Shown here: positions 50,015 to 63,742 of the stretch, one piece after another
Numbering within the stretch: the first letter of the stretch is position 1
Layout of the letters: every line of letters starts with the position of its first letter
Assembly (NCBI GenBank): GCA_025093985.1
Contig: JACAAK010000014.1
Span: 2,232,001 to 2,296,000 of the forward strand
Direction: 5' to 3'
From: Calvatia gigantea
Taxonomy: Eukaryota > Basidiomycota > Agaricomycetes > Agaricales > Lycoperdaceae
Length of the DNA stretch: 64,000 nt
The notes under the pieces: model-generated
Seen by the model: the letters and a program-made list of their open reading frames with translations, nothing else
What the model was told of the DNA's origin: nothing
Databases searched by the model: none
Made by a program: the position numbers and the translations under genes

Positions 50015-51934
50015 TGTGTTCATGGGAGGGTTGAGATCAAGAAGGGGAGTAGGGAGTCGCGAATTTAGCGGAGGAGAGGATGTGCTTGACGTGCTCAAAG
50101 ATAGTGAATAGTCTTGTCTTCAAGCATAACCATCGGTCCGAAGTGTCGAAAACGCAGTAGTTCAACATTCAGTTGCGCCCTTGAAGTAGCCCCCTGATGC
50201 CCTTCTCTGCTGGAACTTGGACCTGCGGACAACGGAGAAATTTCGAATTCAGGAAAGAGAGTGAGGTGGGATCTTGCTAAGGTCACGTTACCGCGTCTGC
50301 ACTTAATCAACGCTTAACAACTACTTATGCGCATGTAGAAGCACGGTGGTGAGACCAAAACCGAAGTCGCACACAGATGAATCCAACCCAATCATTGCCT
50401 CATAATGACTATCCGTCAACGTTGTCCGTTTGGATAGAAGTCTTAAATGTCCGTAGTGAGTACGGGGGAGAGGCTTCGGATCGACAACCAGTCGCTAGTG
50501 TGGATTGGAGATGTATATGTCGTGGAGTAGCACGAGGCGATGGTGCTGCCAGACGAGGTAGATCTGTGGACCTTTCCGGCGACGTGTCGGTGAAAGGCAA
50601 AACACCTTCTGCCAAAGACCCTGCCTTACAATTACATAAACACTCCCCAAAACTGTATCGACGACACGTCCAGGCCCACGCAAAAAACAGACCCCCTTCG
50701 CCACCACCTTGGCAACGTCTCTTTGTACTCACCACAGACATGTCGGCACCCGCACGCACAGGCAAACAGCAGGCGGAGAGTCTGAATACGGAAATCATAT
50801 TTATTATGGTGCTGTGATTGAAGGTATACTTATTTCGTCCACTCTGACCATGACTGAGGAAAAATATAGATATCGCTCGCCCACTACGCTGCTTCGAGAG
50901 AAATATTAGTCAGTCACCGCAGAACGAATCTCCAACGTGGTGTCCTCACTTGTCTCCACTTCCGTCATTGCAGATATTGTTGTGCTTCTTGCCTCCTCCC
51001 CCCTGATCGGAGCCCACACCGCCGTCTGACCTTGCGCTCCTCCTCAACATCAAAGAGCCATCTAGAGGCTTCTCACCTCTCCAGCGAGCAGTGCGCCCCC
51101 CCCCACACACACCTCCACCTCCGGTATGGTATACTCGACAGAATTGAAAGGCTGCTCAGCGATTACCAGTACCATCAGCCACACCCACAGAACCCATCGT
51201 CAATTACATATATAAGTGCCGTTGGTATCCACCGTTCTGAAGAGATGAGGCGGCGGTTCAACGAATATAGGGTGTGACTGTGTCCGTCAGTCACGAGGCT
51301 TCGAAACGAGGTCCAGGAGAGACAGCGACAAGAGTAGAAAGCAGCAGAGAAATGAGGGGCGAGAGTGACGGTGTCGGAGACGTCGTCGAAGACAAGAGTT
51401 CGGAACGAGTGTGAGATGAGAGCCAACGAGGAAACGAGAGGTGACGAAAGACAAAGCTGAGACGATTCAGAGCGAGACTCCGAGAATGAGAAAATGTGTA
51501 TCCAATTACTAGGTGTCAAGCCAGTACTGGCTTGACCGTATTTAAGCTACAGAGAAGTCTGGCATTTCAGATTTTCTACGGTTACTTACGAGGATTGAAT
51601 ATGTACGACAGGAGGGCTCAGTTAGCAAGTTATGGAAACTAGGTGTGAAACTGTCAAAATAAAATAGGAAAATTTCTGAAACACGTCAGTGAACCAAATT
51701 ATCTAAAGGTTGAATAGGTATGTAGCTACAGAAGCGAGGAGTTTGAATTAAGGAAATTTGCTGGTATGAGAGGCGGGGACAGTGGAAATGTTATACGAGG
51801 ACGCAGAGAACTTGTCGAGGGATAGTCGGATCGGAGACGGATCAATGAATGGTCGGAGTGACGGAATCTTCGGAGGGCGGACTAATTAGTGTGAGACGCT
51901 CGTCGGGTGCCGTTCCGAAGGCAGCCGACGTGCA
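50015..51934. other. Unassigned stretch
   Basis: Frames at 50377-50817 (plus) and 50409-50798 (minus) mirror each other and lack domains. A C-rich run (CCCCCCCCACACACACC) is at about 51095. No gene supported. Confidence 0.4.
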
Positions 51935-52329
51935 GTCTCCACAATTCTCTTGACCTCGAACCCGCAAAGTCGCACATTTATCTGACACGTGCAGGGTACT
52001 GCCATCCCTTTCAATGCTATGTCGGCGGGACCCCCCATTTGACTCTACGTTCACCGCTCCCTTGGTTACCATTGGTGCGATTGCCATTGATCTACTTTAG
52101 CCGTCGACAGTGGAAGAAAATCTACTGTAACCGCATGTCCAAAATGCGCATTTTCCCTACTCAACCACCCTTAAGTCACTCTGGACCTCATTATTTAATC
52201 AAACTCGGGTTTCTAGGTCTCAAATCCTCGTTGTCGGAAATGTTCGCACTTCAATCCCCAATTCGTATTCTGAATTAACAGCTGCGCAGGCCGGTGTTGG
52301 GAAATTGTCATTCATCAGCAGTGTCTTCA
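51935..52329 (+). pseudogene. Degraded 5' fragment of the larger GTPase gene
   Basis: It follows 43380-43725 in order through the upstream region, first exon and intron 1 (TCTAGGTCTCAAATCCTCGT, then GCCGGTGTTGGGAAATTG for the P-loop end). The similarity ends abruptly after GTGTCTTCAA. In-frame stops and a Ser-to-Leu change after GVGK make it nonfunctional. The copy keeps the intron, so it arose by DNA duplication, not by retrocopying. Confidence 0.75.
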
Positions 52330-53190
52330 AGTGTCGAGATGTGTGCGTCGATGGAGGGGTGATGGAACAAGTGCCAGAGGAAGGAGGCAGCAGTGGCATA
52401 GGATCAGCGCTAACTTGGCTAGTTGTGGAAGCGGGAGGGCAAGGAAGGCGAGGAGTGGAAAAGCGAAATTTCCATACCTAGGAAATGAATATGGGTATCA
52501 GTGCACAAAGCCAAGCTGGGTGATACCGAGCGTGAATGAACTGTGTCAGCGTCGCTTCCTCTGCCTGTGAGTTGGTTTGAGCTTGACATTATACCCGCCT
52601 CATGGCACGATCTCCCAGACCGTTCCGAGAGACTCTTGTTTGGCCCCTCTTAGGTCTCTCCTGGCATTCTCAACTATGTAGCTGGGCTTAATGTCATTTA
52701 ATAACGATTGAGAATACTAATGAGATCTGTGAGATTGATGAGATTGGGGAGATCGGGAAGACAATTCGGTGAACAGCTGTGGGAAATTATTTTCTCTTGC
52801 GGTTCTTACCTTTGTACAGTCCATACTTAATAGGGCAATCACCAAACTCGACCAGAAAACGAAACTGAAATGAGGCCTGAGGAATCGCTGGTCCACCTTC
52901 TCAGTCATCACAGACACCTCTAGACCCCGGGTGCGGCTGGGTAACGACCAGATCACCTCCTATCCGATGGTTATATCACACTCTCAAGTGTTCGAATCCC
53001 TGCTTCTCGCGTCCCTTCATGTGAATCCAACAGAAATGTGACCTGTAAACGCTTGGACTCAGTGTTCTTTCGGAATCTGTTGTCCGACGTGCTGTGACAG
53101 CTGCGGATGGAGCACACGAGGCACAATGGTACCCATATCCAGAACAAACGTAAATGAAGGGATCCTCCTCCGGGCATAGTGTGGCGTGGT
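52330..53190. other. Spacer upstream of the sacsin-like gene
   Basis: A G/A-rich simple stretch (GAGATTGATGAGATTGGG) is at about 52735. No gene supported. Confidence 0.45.
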
Positions 53191-53195
53191 CACCT

Positions 53196-53202
53196 TATAA
53201 AG
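53196..53202 (+). promoter_or_regulatory. TATA box of the sacsin-like gene
   Basis: TATAAAG lies 44 bp upstream of the start codon at 53240, implying a very short 5' UTR. It is the only clear TATA near a start in the genic half. Confidence 0.5.
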
Positions 53203-53239
53203 GGGTCTTTCGAAGGCGCTCCTCACCCCAACGACCATC

Positions 53240-56200
53240 ATGGCTTCAGGCTTTGGAGAGAATGTTGCCCCAACCGCTGCCATTCGAGCAATACTAAATA
53301 GCTACCCGTTCTCTGTTGGACTTTTGCGTGAGATACTCCAGAACTCCGACGATGCCAAAGCTACTAAGCAGGTTTGTCATTCTTCTTCATCTCTTCCTCG
53401 CTCACCTCTGCGTGCCAAGGTTTTTGTGCTTGATAGACGTTCGCATGGTACCAAAGCCTTATACCATCCGTACCTTGCTGCTACGCAAGGCCCTGCACTG
53501 TTGGCCTACAACAACGAATTGATACACGAAGACGATTGGGAGGCACTTCAGAACATTCACCGATCTTCAAAAACCGCCGATACTTCGTAAATATTGCTTT
53601 ATTCCTTATCATTTCGTATTCTCATGTTCTGAACAGCAAAATCGGCAAGTATGGAGTCGGGTTTCGTTCTTGTTATCACGTAGGTATTCCGAGCTTTAGT
53701 ATCACAATCCCCTAATAATTTGAGTATAGGTTACAGATACACCGCATATACTGTCTGGCTCGCACCTTGCAATTTTGGACCCCAGGCATGATTTTGCTGA
53801 GTTCTACGGTGTCAAAGTTGGTGGCGCCAAGTTGAATATTGAAGATGACTGGAAGACATATAGTGATCAAATCGCTGCATTCGATACGTTTCTTCCCCGC
53901 TCTGAGTGGGGAAGACCCTTCCATGGGTCCATCTTCCGACTTCCCCTCCGCACATCCGGAGGCCCAATCAGCAATAAAGCCGTCTCGCCCGATGAGATCT
54001 CAGCTCTGTTTAGGGACTTTGCGAGGGAGGAGTTGAATGTAGCTCTTCTCTTTCTACGCAACGTCACCTCAATTGAGATCTATGAGGTCGATGTAACTGG
54101 CAAGAAGACAGGAATTGCACGCGTGACAATTGATCGTACACCTTTGGAGTCGTATGGGGAGTACGGTATCCGAAAAGCCCTTATCCGAACCCATATTCTT
54201 GACGACTCATCGGAAAAGGGAGAATGGCGCATTGTGCATGCTCCCTTTTCCGAAGCGGATGCAGTGGATATGCTCTACGAGCGTCTTGGTGGCGACCCAA
54301 CGGCCATGTTGTCCCGACATAAGCTCAGCCCCGCCATGGACTTCGCCATTCCGTTGAACTTTCCTGGTATGACCAAGATCGGGCGACTGTTTACATACCT
54401 CCCACTCCCTCTCAGGACGGAATTTCCGGTGCATATCAATGCCTTGTTTTCCCTTACGCAATCGAGGCAAAACCTTCGAAACGGTGGCGAAATTGGAATT
54501 GTCAAGAACTCAGATGATGAGTACGTCACTAGATCTCCACTAATCCACCTACTAATGATGTTTGACAGTGCTTTAACGGAGTGGAATCGATTACTCTTTG
54601 AGGTGTATATCCCGCAGGCATGGGGGGCCCTTCTCGAAGCCTTGGTTAAATGCGATCAGATAGAAAACGTCTTCGACGCCTGGCCTCGGCCTCAAGCTGA
54701 AGTACAATCTGGAGATTATATGTACTGGAATGGCATGCCCATCCACGTCTCACGACATGCTCTCGAGCTTCCTATTTGGCCTGTCTACGGCAAGGATCAC
54801 CCTTCTTATCGTGCCATCACTTCTTTCCTGGTTGCGGACGAGGGGAGCAGAGACGATGTCCTAACCGCTCTCACGCATGCCGGTCTCCTGATCACGCAAC
54901 CTCCGCAATATATCACTAATATCATTCGTACTCACTCTAACGTCAAGTTACTATCACCTGAGGCTGCGCATAAGGAATTGCTGGTATACTTAATTTTGCT
55001 GCTGTTGTTGTCATCGACTAATGCACATTTTCTCAGCGTTTCACCGCCCAAGTTGAGGGACTTGATGAAACAGACGCCCAAACAGTACTTGCCTACCTTT
55101 TGTCTACGTCCAATTGTCGTTATGTCGCGGGACTTCCATTGGTCCCATCCGTTGCCGGGCCTAGGATCACACTCGCCTTCAAGAATGTCTCCCAGAAGTC
55201 TCATACTTTGTTCTATGAAACCGAAGGGCGGTTATTCAGCGCCTATGATGGCAAAGCTATTTCGCTTAGGCAGGTTCCCCAGGCCGTTCGCAGAATCTTG
55301 GCCATCCAGGGTCCGAGGATCTTGAACCTGACGCAGCTCGATGGTTCCCGAGTCGCAACTTACCTTGATGCCTCGCCATACGCGTCTCAGTCCCAGGAGG
55401 TTGCAACGAGTGATCAAATACGCTGGTTGAACCAGTTCTGGAATCGGGTACAGAGATGGGCGTCTGATTCCACCTTCTGTGATCAATATTACCTCGTGCC
55501 GACCACTAGAAGCTTCGAACGCCCCACGGACACCGTGTTTGACCCTCGAGGTGATAACGTAATCGCGGAGCTTTTTAATCTGCTCGGCGTTCCAGTCATC
55601 GATTCTCGTCTAAGCAGAAGGGTCTTTGGAGCTTTAGAGTGCTTGCACCCCAGTTCCGACATCCATGCTCTCCTCCGTGCACTCCCGTCGACCGTAAGCG
55701 TGGAATTCTCCGAGACACAAGCCAAGTACTTCTGTGATTACCTCCTCATACACCTCCCGTCGTCCTACTCTCAGTACGATGCGATCTCCGCGGATACCTA
55801 TCTCTGCTCTCAATTGCGCTCGCTGCCCATCTACCCTGTCATAACCCCCTTCCCTGATGGCGTGCCCCAGGTTCGGCGAACGTCTATCGCAGCAAATAGC
55901 ATCGTGCGAGGCATTTACCCCGACGACGTGCCAGTATTCCCGCAGGTTGATTCAATTACATATCTCGACCTTCGGTCTATTCGCTATGGCATATTACAAC
56001 ACCTGGACGCGCGTCATAGCTCTCCTCTCTCCATCAGCGAAATGCACGACTTGATGCTGCAACATTTTTCTGTCCAATCGCTCAAAATGCAAGTCGCGTT
56101 TGTCAAATATCTGGACTCCAACCTCGACATAATTTCGCGCCGAGTTCTCATTAGCTTGACCAATACGGAATTCGTTCCCGCTACTGACGGAAGCCTTCAA

Positions 56201-59200
56201 ATGCCGAAGGATCTTGTCGATCCTGAATCACCTCTTGCGTCATTGTTCCCTGGAGCTTCTTCCTGTCTTCCCGATACTACGACACCTACCCTCAAACTCC
56301 TTGCCTTCCACCTGCGCCAACTTGGCCTTTTCATCACGAGGCTATCGGTGAACATCATCTCCGATCGCGTTCGTTTCATTGCCAGCGGCGATTGCATGGA
56401 ACCTGAGGAATTGGCCTGCAATCTCATAAACATCATCACTGACACCGCTTTCGACTGTCGTCGCCTCTTCAGATCATCGCGTCTCTCTTTGGAACTGGAA
56501 TGGATTCCAACGCTGGAAGGACTCAAAAGCCCACTCCAATCTCGCGACTCGTTTTCTCATTCCGGCGAAAAAGACCTGTTTGGCGAAGCCTTCTCAATGG
56601 TCACGCCCAATGTCCGCATTGGCAGGTATCTGCGTCAAGCCTTTGGTTGGGATGATGTCATTGGGTTTGAAGTCTTATCTCAACAACTGACGAGGGTCCT
56701 GGACGGTCCTGAGCCACCATATGAGAAAGTCCGTAAGATTGTCGAAGAAATAGGGCAACGACACCAAATGAAATCGGAGGTGGCTTCCATTCATAGAATA
56801 CTCCATGGCCGTCGGTGGGTCCCAACCCGCAACGGCACACTTGAATCAACTCCGTTTGCACTGCTGGGAGAGGAGGATCTCCCCGATATCGGATTCCACT
56901 CGGTTGTGTATGATTTGTATCGCCATCCTAGAATGGAAGCATTCCTTCAAGAAATGGGTTGCACGAAACGGTGCGTAGTTGACATAGCAATTTTCAGGAA
57001 GCGCCATGCTGACGGATTGATAGGCCTTCAAAGGCAACGATTTTGGACCGCCTGCGAGTACTTCATTCGCTGGCCAATGAGAGGACAGGGGATTATTATG
57101 CTATGCAAGACCTCATTTGCTTGTTGACGTGGCTTCCCCCATTGCTGCCGCAGGAACGTACGAAGTTATTCGTTCCTGACACCAATGGTGCCCTTTGTCC
57201 GTTTAATGATGTCTACTACAATGACGTTGGGCCCTCCGCATGCTTGTACGACATTGGATCTAACAGATTGGCCCACCCATTAATTTCGGTGGGTCTCGCG
57301 ACTGACTTGGGGTTGAAACTTTTGGGCTTGATAGGCGTCCATGGTCAAGCTGACGGTGATCTTGATATGGGGGAGGCTGTGGTTGCCACAATTCGCAACA
57401 TTTTGCAAGAATACACTGATTCTCAATTGCTCTTCGAGTTCCTTGCAAACGCATCAGATGCAGGAGCAAAAGAGTTCAATATCCTCATCGATGAATCGAG
57501 AGCACCGACTTCGAACTTACTCTCTCCGCGTTGTAGTGATTTCAACAACGTTCCCGCGCTCGTCATCCACAACGACGGTATTTTCACCGATGATGATTTT
57601 AACGGAATTCTGCACACAGGCGTGGGCGGAAAACTAGGCAGGGGTGATACCGTTGGGCGTTTTGGACTCGGCGCCTTGACTATGTTTCATATCACAGAGG
57701 TGAGACCTTCTCCGAACCAACGAACCTTCGCACTCAAACCTGCCTTAGTTTGCTACGATTGTCTCTCGAGACCGGGTGTTATTCCTGGACCCATGCAGGT
57801 GTCACCTTCCAGTTGATAGGGCCGCTCTGTGTCTACCCCTTTTGACTGTGCGGAAGTGAGAGAACATTTTAAACGATCATTTTACGTTTCTCAAGGCTCT
57901 GTCTCTAGGCTATACAGAGATCATTTATCGCCGTTGATTGGACTGTTTGGCTTTGAGCCTCCTGAAGATGTTAACAAGGATTATTCATACAAGGGTGTAC
58001 GTTATTTCTATTCCACTATCCACAGCGTTCTGATGGGGATTTTTCAGACAATATTTCGTCTTCCCACTCGATCTAGCAAACAGTTCTTTGACGTCGAGCC
58101 CATCTCCGAAAAAACGATGGCATTGGAAGACCTTGTCTTCCACTTCAAACCTCTTTCGTCGGAGTGTCTTTTCTTCACCTCTGTGGCTGCCATCCGCGTC
58201 TTCAAACGACAGTACCGTACACCTCAACTTCTCTGGTCCGTCACGGCATCCTATGATCAGTCGCCCACGGTGAGGGAAAATGTGAGCGCATCCACAATCA
58301 CGATCAGCAGTTCAGATTCCCCAAATGACCAGGAATGGCGGGTTCTGTCCTCTACCGTGGATGGCTTAAGTCCCCCACCGTTCATCTCGTCGCTTCGGGA
58401 GAAATATCGACTCAGGTTCCCACCGGTCATCCAATTTGCTGCCTGCTCGTTTCCAGACCGGAGACATACTTTGTTTTCCACCCTTCCACTTCCTATTTCG
58501 CTCGACCTCCCGGTCCACATATCTGGCCCATTCATTTTGTCATCCGACAGGAGATCAATCCGGCTCGATGAAGACGACAGCCTGGAGGCAACCTATAATC
58601 TTTGGCTGCTAACGGTTGTGATCCCTACGATGTACCTGTGCCTATTGGAGGACCGTGCTTCATTCTCCGACAACGCAGTGTATTGGCCCACAAATGCACA
58701 GACCATATCAGAGGACGTTTACAATGTCATTTCAACTATGGTCATCGACGCAGTCTATCAGTTGGCGGCTACATCCGGCCACTCCATTTTCAGAAGCAAA
58801 TTCCATGCGGTTGCCCTCCGCCCTAATGACACCTACCTCATATTTCATCTTCCTCAATCCGTTTCAAGGGTCTTGGAGCTGATTCGGCCCTTAGGCGTGG
58901 CTCAGCTCCCCTCTTCCGTCACTCGACGACTAAATAAAGTGCACGGTGGGCATGTTTCGCTTGTGACACCCGAGTACGTTCACCAGCAAACACGGGGTCA
59001 CACACAATTTTCGGCACCAATGCTCGATCTCGCGCAGCTACAGGAATTAGTCGATTTTCTAGTTGGAGACCCACATGCATTTGAGTGCCTCGTTGGATTG
59101 CAACTGCTGCCCCTCGAGGATGGAAGCTTCGCTAAATTCGACCATCTCTCTAATTCCTGCTTTTATGTTGCCCCGCCTCGAGTAGTCGAAAAGGCCGTAT

Positions 59201-61685
59201 TCAAACCACACCGCCTTGTGCACCATAACTTTGCAACAGCCAAGCTCCTTAATGTTGATCCTAGTCTCAACGTGCAAGAGGTCACAAATGAGAACGTAAG
59301 GGGACTGCTGAACGATTACCTCTCTCTCTCTCCGACACTTGAAAATGCGAATCCCATCATCCAGACCTGGAACGAGAATTTTTGGAAGGTCTTTGGGCTG
59401 CTCGGTATTCCTATGTCCACAATTGCTGACTATCCGCTCATACCAACCCTCCGACCTGGTCACTACCTCTCTCCTGCTTATTGCAAGAGACATTCAGTCA
59501 TTCTTGCCAATTTTTCTACTCAGGAATGGTTATCTCTGTGCCTGTCGCAAATGGACTTCACAATTGTGAACACTGCGTCGCTTCCAAGAGAAGCACGATC
59601 CGCCCTTTCCTCTCCGGAGCTATCCGTTGGGAATGTACTTGCGCTCTTGTTCAATCATCGCGAGAGCATGGCGGCGTTATTCGATTCTTTGGGAGCGGGT
59701 TTGCGCCTCAAATTTACATCCTGGATTTACTCGCATTTTGTCGGCAAGCCACGGGGATTTTTCGCGAAGCATTGGCGGTACTCGACATTGCCATTGTGGA
59801 GAACGGCCGATGGCTCATTCAGGCCTGCAAAGGAAATTCAGATGCTTCCGAAGGGTGTGACCATCAAATCTGTTGCCCCTTTCGCCTCAGCAGTCATTGT
59901 CGGTCACGACCTAATACTTGAATCCATGGGAATCCAGTCTCCTCCCTCCATTAGATCCATGCTCAATATTCCAGGACATTTGGAACCGTTGCTGGATAAC
60001 TCCTATCAAACCCTCCTTCGTGTTCTTCTGGAACGCAGTGATAAAAGTCCATCCATCCCTGTTCCAAACTCCCAAAGGTTGATACGGGAATCAAATACGC
60101 TGTATTCTTCCAGAGACGACCTCTTCCTCGCGGCCTTTGGGCGGGACTCGGAGTGTTTCATTTTGCCATCATTTCGCGAATTTGAATACCAGCTTGAGCA
60201 ATTCGGACTGAAGAAACAGCGCGACCTCAGTTTGCCTATGTTCAAAAATTGTGTCGAAGCTTTCCAGAATTCTAATAGCGACGACTTGCGGGGAAGAGCT
60301 GCGGTCATTTTCCGGATCTTCTGTGAAGACCTGCCTCTACGAGTCAGCTCAGATAAAGCGCGTCAGTGGAGACTTTTCGACAACCTACGGTTTATTCCCC
60401 GTAATATGGCTCCTCAACCCCTAGGAAGTGCTAGTGACGCACAATATATCGCCCCACACGCTCGAAATCTCCCTGGTGTGGTGTCCCCGAACGAACTTGT
60501 TCGAGAGGAATTTCAGGCCATCGCATGGTCCCAACGAGCCCTCTATGATATGCAACCCGCCCGACGGATTCTCATGGTACATCCAGCTTTGGGCCTTCCT
60601 ACTGCGGAGGAAGTGGTACGTTCATCACACCTATATCACGCGACTGGCTAAACAGTTGATACGGGATTATAGGTAAATCACCTCGCCGTTCTCGCAACCC
60701 AGGTGGCCTTAAATCGCCCGAAGGATTCTAGACTCCTCAACCATATTGAGAAAACTTATCAATGGCTGAACGATCACGCAGAGGAAGCGCAGCCGTTCTT
60801 GCGTCGGAAGGAGGATATCGCACTGTTTCTCAACGTCGAGGATCCCACTAGTGATACAGAAGACTGGGTCTGGAAGAAAGCAACCCATATCCTGCTTGAC
60901 AACCATGACACTGGAACCCTTCAACATCCGAGGGAGTTCCTCAAGGGCTTCCGCTTGCTGCTCGTCGCAGCAGGAGCTGTTGTCATTGATTATAGACCGG
61001 ACGTGCCAGCCCAACCCAAACAAACGACAGAAGAAGATCCTTTATTAACCCTCTCCAGTAGTTTTGATCAAATGAGGAAAGATAGGACATGCACCGACAT
61101 CGGCTTCATTTGTTCTCCACCAGACGATGAACCTCTTTACGCGCACCGGGGGTATCTAGCTGCCTATAGCAGTTACTTCAGGAAAATGTTCTCTGGATCC
61201 TGCCGCGAAGCTGGCAATGCCTCTGACGCAAATCCGATGCTCTTTCATGTTCCAGGGTTCTCTCGATGTTGCGTAAATTATGTTCTTGGTGAGTTGAGCT
61301 TTCTTCGTGAACACATAAACTCACAGCGGCCTCCGATAGATTATGCGTACACAGCCAGGGTGCCAGATTTCAAGAGAGAAGATGCAGATATTCAGCTGGC
61401 ATTGGAAATGCTCGTACTTTCCCACTCCTGGCTAATGTCGGGTGCGCAACGTGCGTTACAAGATATCGTCATCAAGATGAGGATGGTCGATCCCTTCAAT
61501 CTGGATAAAGGTCAATTTTTCGTTGTCGTCCACCACCTTCCGAATTTAACGTCCTTCTAGTTCGCGCTACGGCCCAACACACGCAGTCCTTGGACTTGAT
61601 TCACCATTGTGAGGTATATGAGATGAGAAACGTGTCCTTAGTTCTGCGGGCGAGGGAGGAGAGCATGGCTGCTGCTCATAACTGA
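53240..61685 (+). CDS. Giant sacsin-like Hsp90-type ATPase with C-terminal BTB domain (one frameshift)
   Basis: Eleven exons: 53240-53371, 53420-53586, 53637-53679, 53730-54520, 54569-54983, 55037-56970, 57024-57699, 57749-57996, 58048-60615, 60673-61510, 61561-61685. All phases close except for 2 surplus bases, located to the TGTG run at 57828-57831 (ALC|STPFDC). The corrected length is about 2644 aa. ATPase module 1 has LREILQNSDDAKAT and KYGVGFRSCYH (residues about 20-120). Module 2 has LLFEFLANASDAGA, VIHNDGIFTDDDF and GRFGLGALTMF (about 1285-1400). Each is followed by a long region with an FRLP...R motif. A BTB/POZ domain (DIGFICSPPDDEPLYAHRGYLAAYSSYFRKMFSG) lies at about 2465-2600. Sacsin-type ATPases act as chaperones, and BTB domains often recruit Cul3 ligases, so a chaperone-to-ubiquitin role is inference. 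Two introns (54521-54568, 57997-58047) are stopless multiples of three. Confidence 0.85.
57828..57831 (+). other. 2-nt frameshift (TGTG for TG) in the sacsin-like gene
   Basis: Frame 0 reads FLDPCRCHLPVDRAAL up to here; STPFDCAEVREHF continues two bases out of frame. No splice-site pair explains the shift. Removing one TG restores 2645 codons over the eleven exons. Confidence 0.75.
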
Positions 61686-63742
61686 AGATCGCACGAATGT
61701 TACTGTGTATATTACGACTCTGCGAGTTCTACACATCCGGCTTTTATATAGCACACGCTCAATAACTTCCTTGTGCGGAAACTGGGGACGGCGTGAAAGA
61801 CAAATGGCAGACAACCGTCCTTGGCAGCATCAGAAAGTCAGAATAAGTTTTGTGCGATGCGCCCTGATGTGGGCATTCGTCGATGTGTCCTCAACTCGGT
61901 TAACCAAATCCTGGGATGGAGCTAGGCTAGATATTGGCTCCAGAATCAAAATGATGTGGATTCGTTTCGCTCAAAATACCAAAACTGCGTTGCACGAGGT
62001 CTCTGTTGGCATGTTTATGGCGTTGAGAAAGGTGGGCACCAAACCTTTCCTCCTCTACTATCGACAAATTCGCCTGTGATCTCAAAGGGCCAAATGGAAC
62101 TATGAAAATGGGCCAGACTCTAATACCCTCGACTTTAAAACGCCACCTGAAGCCCAGCGAGAAACCCGTGGAATCTAGCCGGGCTCAAACGAGGCGGACT
62201 CTAGAAAACGAGGTCAGACGAGCCGAGTGGAAGTCGACGCGAACGACACGCCTGAATAAACGAACTTCATGGAGCTAAGTGGATTTCGCACGAGCCATAA
62301 ACTTTGTAAGCGACTGCTGTTGTGCATCACGCCGTTTGTGGTAGCCAAAGTAATAGCTATCTCTGACATTCCTTACACGCTTGGTCCCCGTATGCGGTGA
62401 AACTCCTTGCCACGGAATCCTACAACAAATCCTACTGCTCACCCCACTGCGAGGACCGTTAGCTTGGGTGTGTTATATTTTTTTCCCCTTTCAATCTTCG
62501 ACAATTGTCAATCCAATACCAGCCGTTCTAGCCCTTGGTTAACGACACTCGGGCCTTACTTTCGCATCAATTCTATTTAGTAAGTTTGAGGCCTCTCGTT
62601 TCTTCTTATAATTGATGGATCTCGTGCAGCATATAGTCATGCGGTGGGACCACTGTTGAGTTTCCCGCTTGTCCGTTTCACTATGACTTTATAATCCTGT
62701 AGCTAACTGACAATTTTCCACTCAGAATGATCTTATCTGTATCCCATTCTTCCCGGTGAGTCGCGCCACTTGGCTTGGTATTCAGAGTGTGGATCAGTAT
62801 GTCATTTCCCTGTAACCCCTCTCAGTGGTTACATTATAGCTGAAAACATGCCTTTCGTCTGGTACGTGGTTTACTACTGTCAATATGAAGATGTTCTTAC
62901 ACCACACACTGTCCAGTATTGTAGGTTAGAGTCTCAATGATCTCAATGATGAACGGAGGCTGGAGCGATAAGAGGACCTAGACTGCCCAAAGTAGTAGTA
63001 GCTGTTTCTGCTCCAATACATATGGTTCCTTTTGCATTACAAGAGGTTGGATGTCAAATGAGTTCAGACGAGTCAGTATTGCACTACTATTGTGACTTCC
63101 AGAGGCTTCGTTTGAGTTCCAATAAGTGTACACTTTTTGGAATTCAGCCGAACTAGGTGGATGCCCAAAACGGGGCCGTCTGAGTTCCGCCAGATTCCGC
63201 GCATTTCTCAGCTGGGCCTGAAGGCCCGAGATCTACTAAGTTAAGGGCTTTAAGTCGGGGGTGGGAAATTATGTGATATCACATCAGGATGTCACAGTCC
63301 AGCAAAGCACCCTTGTCACATCTCTCCCTTTCCCTCTTCACAATCATCTATGTACAGGCAGGGCAACGGAACGCGTGAGCAGCATGCTGCTTTAAATGAG
63401 GCCACATTACGGTACAAGTAGTTTGACGGTCACTCGTGACCGGGTAGATCTCTAGGTCTACCCACAGTTTGGGCCTTCTACTTCGGCATGATGGAAAGAG
63501 GGGTGGCCAAAGTTTGAACATCGAACGCTTGGTTCCATTGTGACGCGGACGCATGCCGCTTCCTGTCTAGCGTAGTGATGGGCTGCGGATGTGTTACACT
63601 GTTTCATCGTGCCTTATCAAGAACATAGCCATTTGTGTCGCAAAAGGAAAAGGACATTTGGGACGAACAGCCATTTGGGCCAAAAATAGATTGCTGTTTC
63701 ATATATGAACTTGGTCAATCGCCCAAGTCCACAACAGTTACC
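61686..63742. other. Intergenic between the two sacsin-like paralogues
   Basis: A plus-strand frame at 61705-62079 and a minus frame at 63348-63554 have no domain. No repeat seen. The second paralogue's promoter must lie near the right end. Confidence 0.45.

Noticed and set aside
50377..50817. 146-codon plus frame and its antisense partner
   Set aside because: Both strands are open in the same GC-rich stretch, with no domain, splice signal or neighbour context.
52925..53005. tRNA-like sequence around GTTCGAATCCC
   Set aside because: The T-loop consensus is present but the T-stem does not pair, and no acceptor or anticodon arm can be built upstream.
54521..54568. In-frame coding of DEYVTRSPLIHLLMMFDS in the sacsin-like protein
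   Set aside because: GTACGT...TTTGACAG with CTAAT branch sites is a consensus 48-nt intron; removing it gives a smoother NSDD-ALTEWNRLLF join. Its length divisible by three explains the open frame.
61705..62079. 124-codon frame after the sacsin-like gene
   Set aside because: No domain, no plausible upstream start context, and it lies in the expected 3' region.
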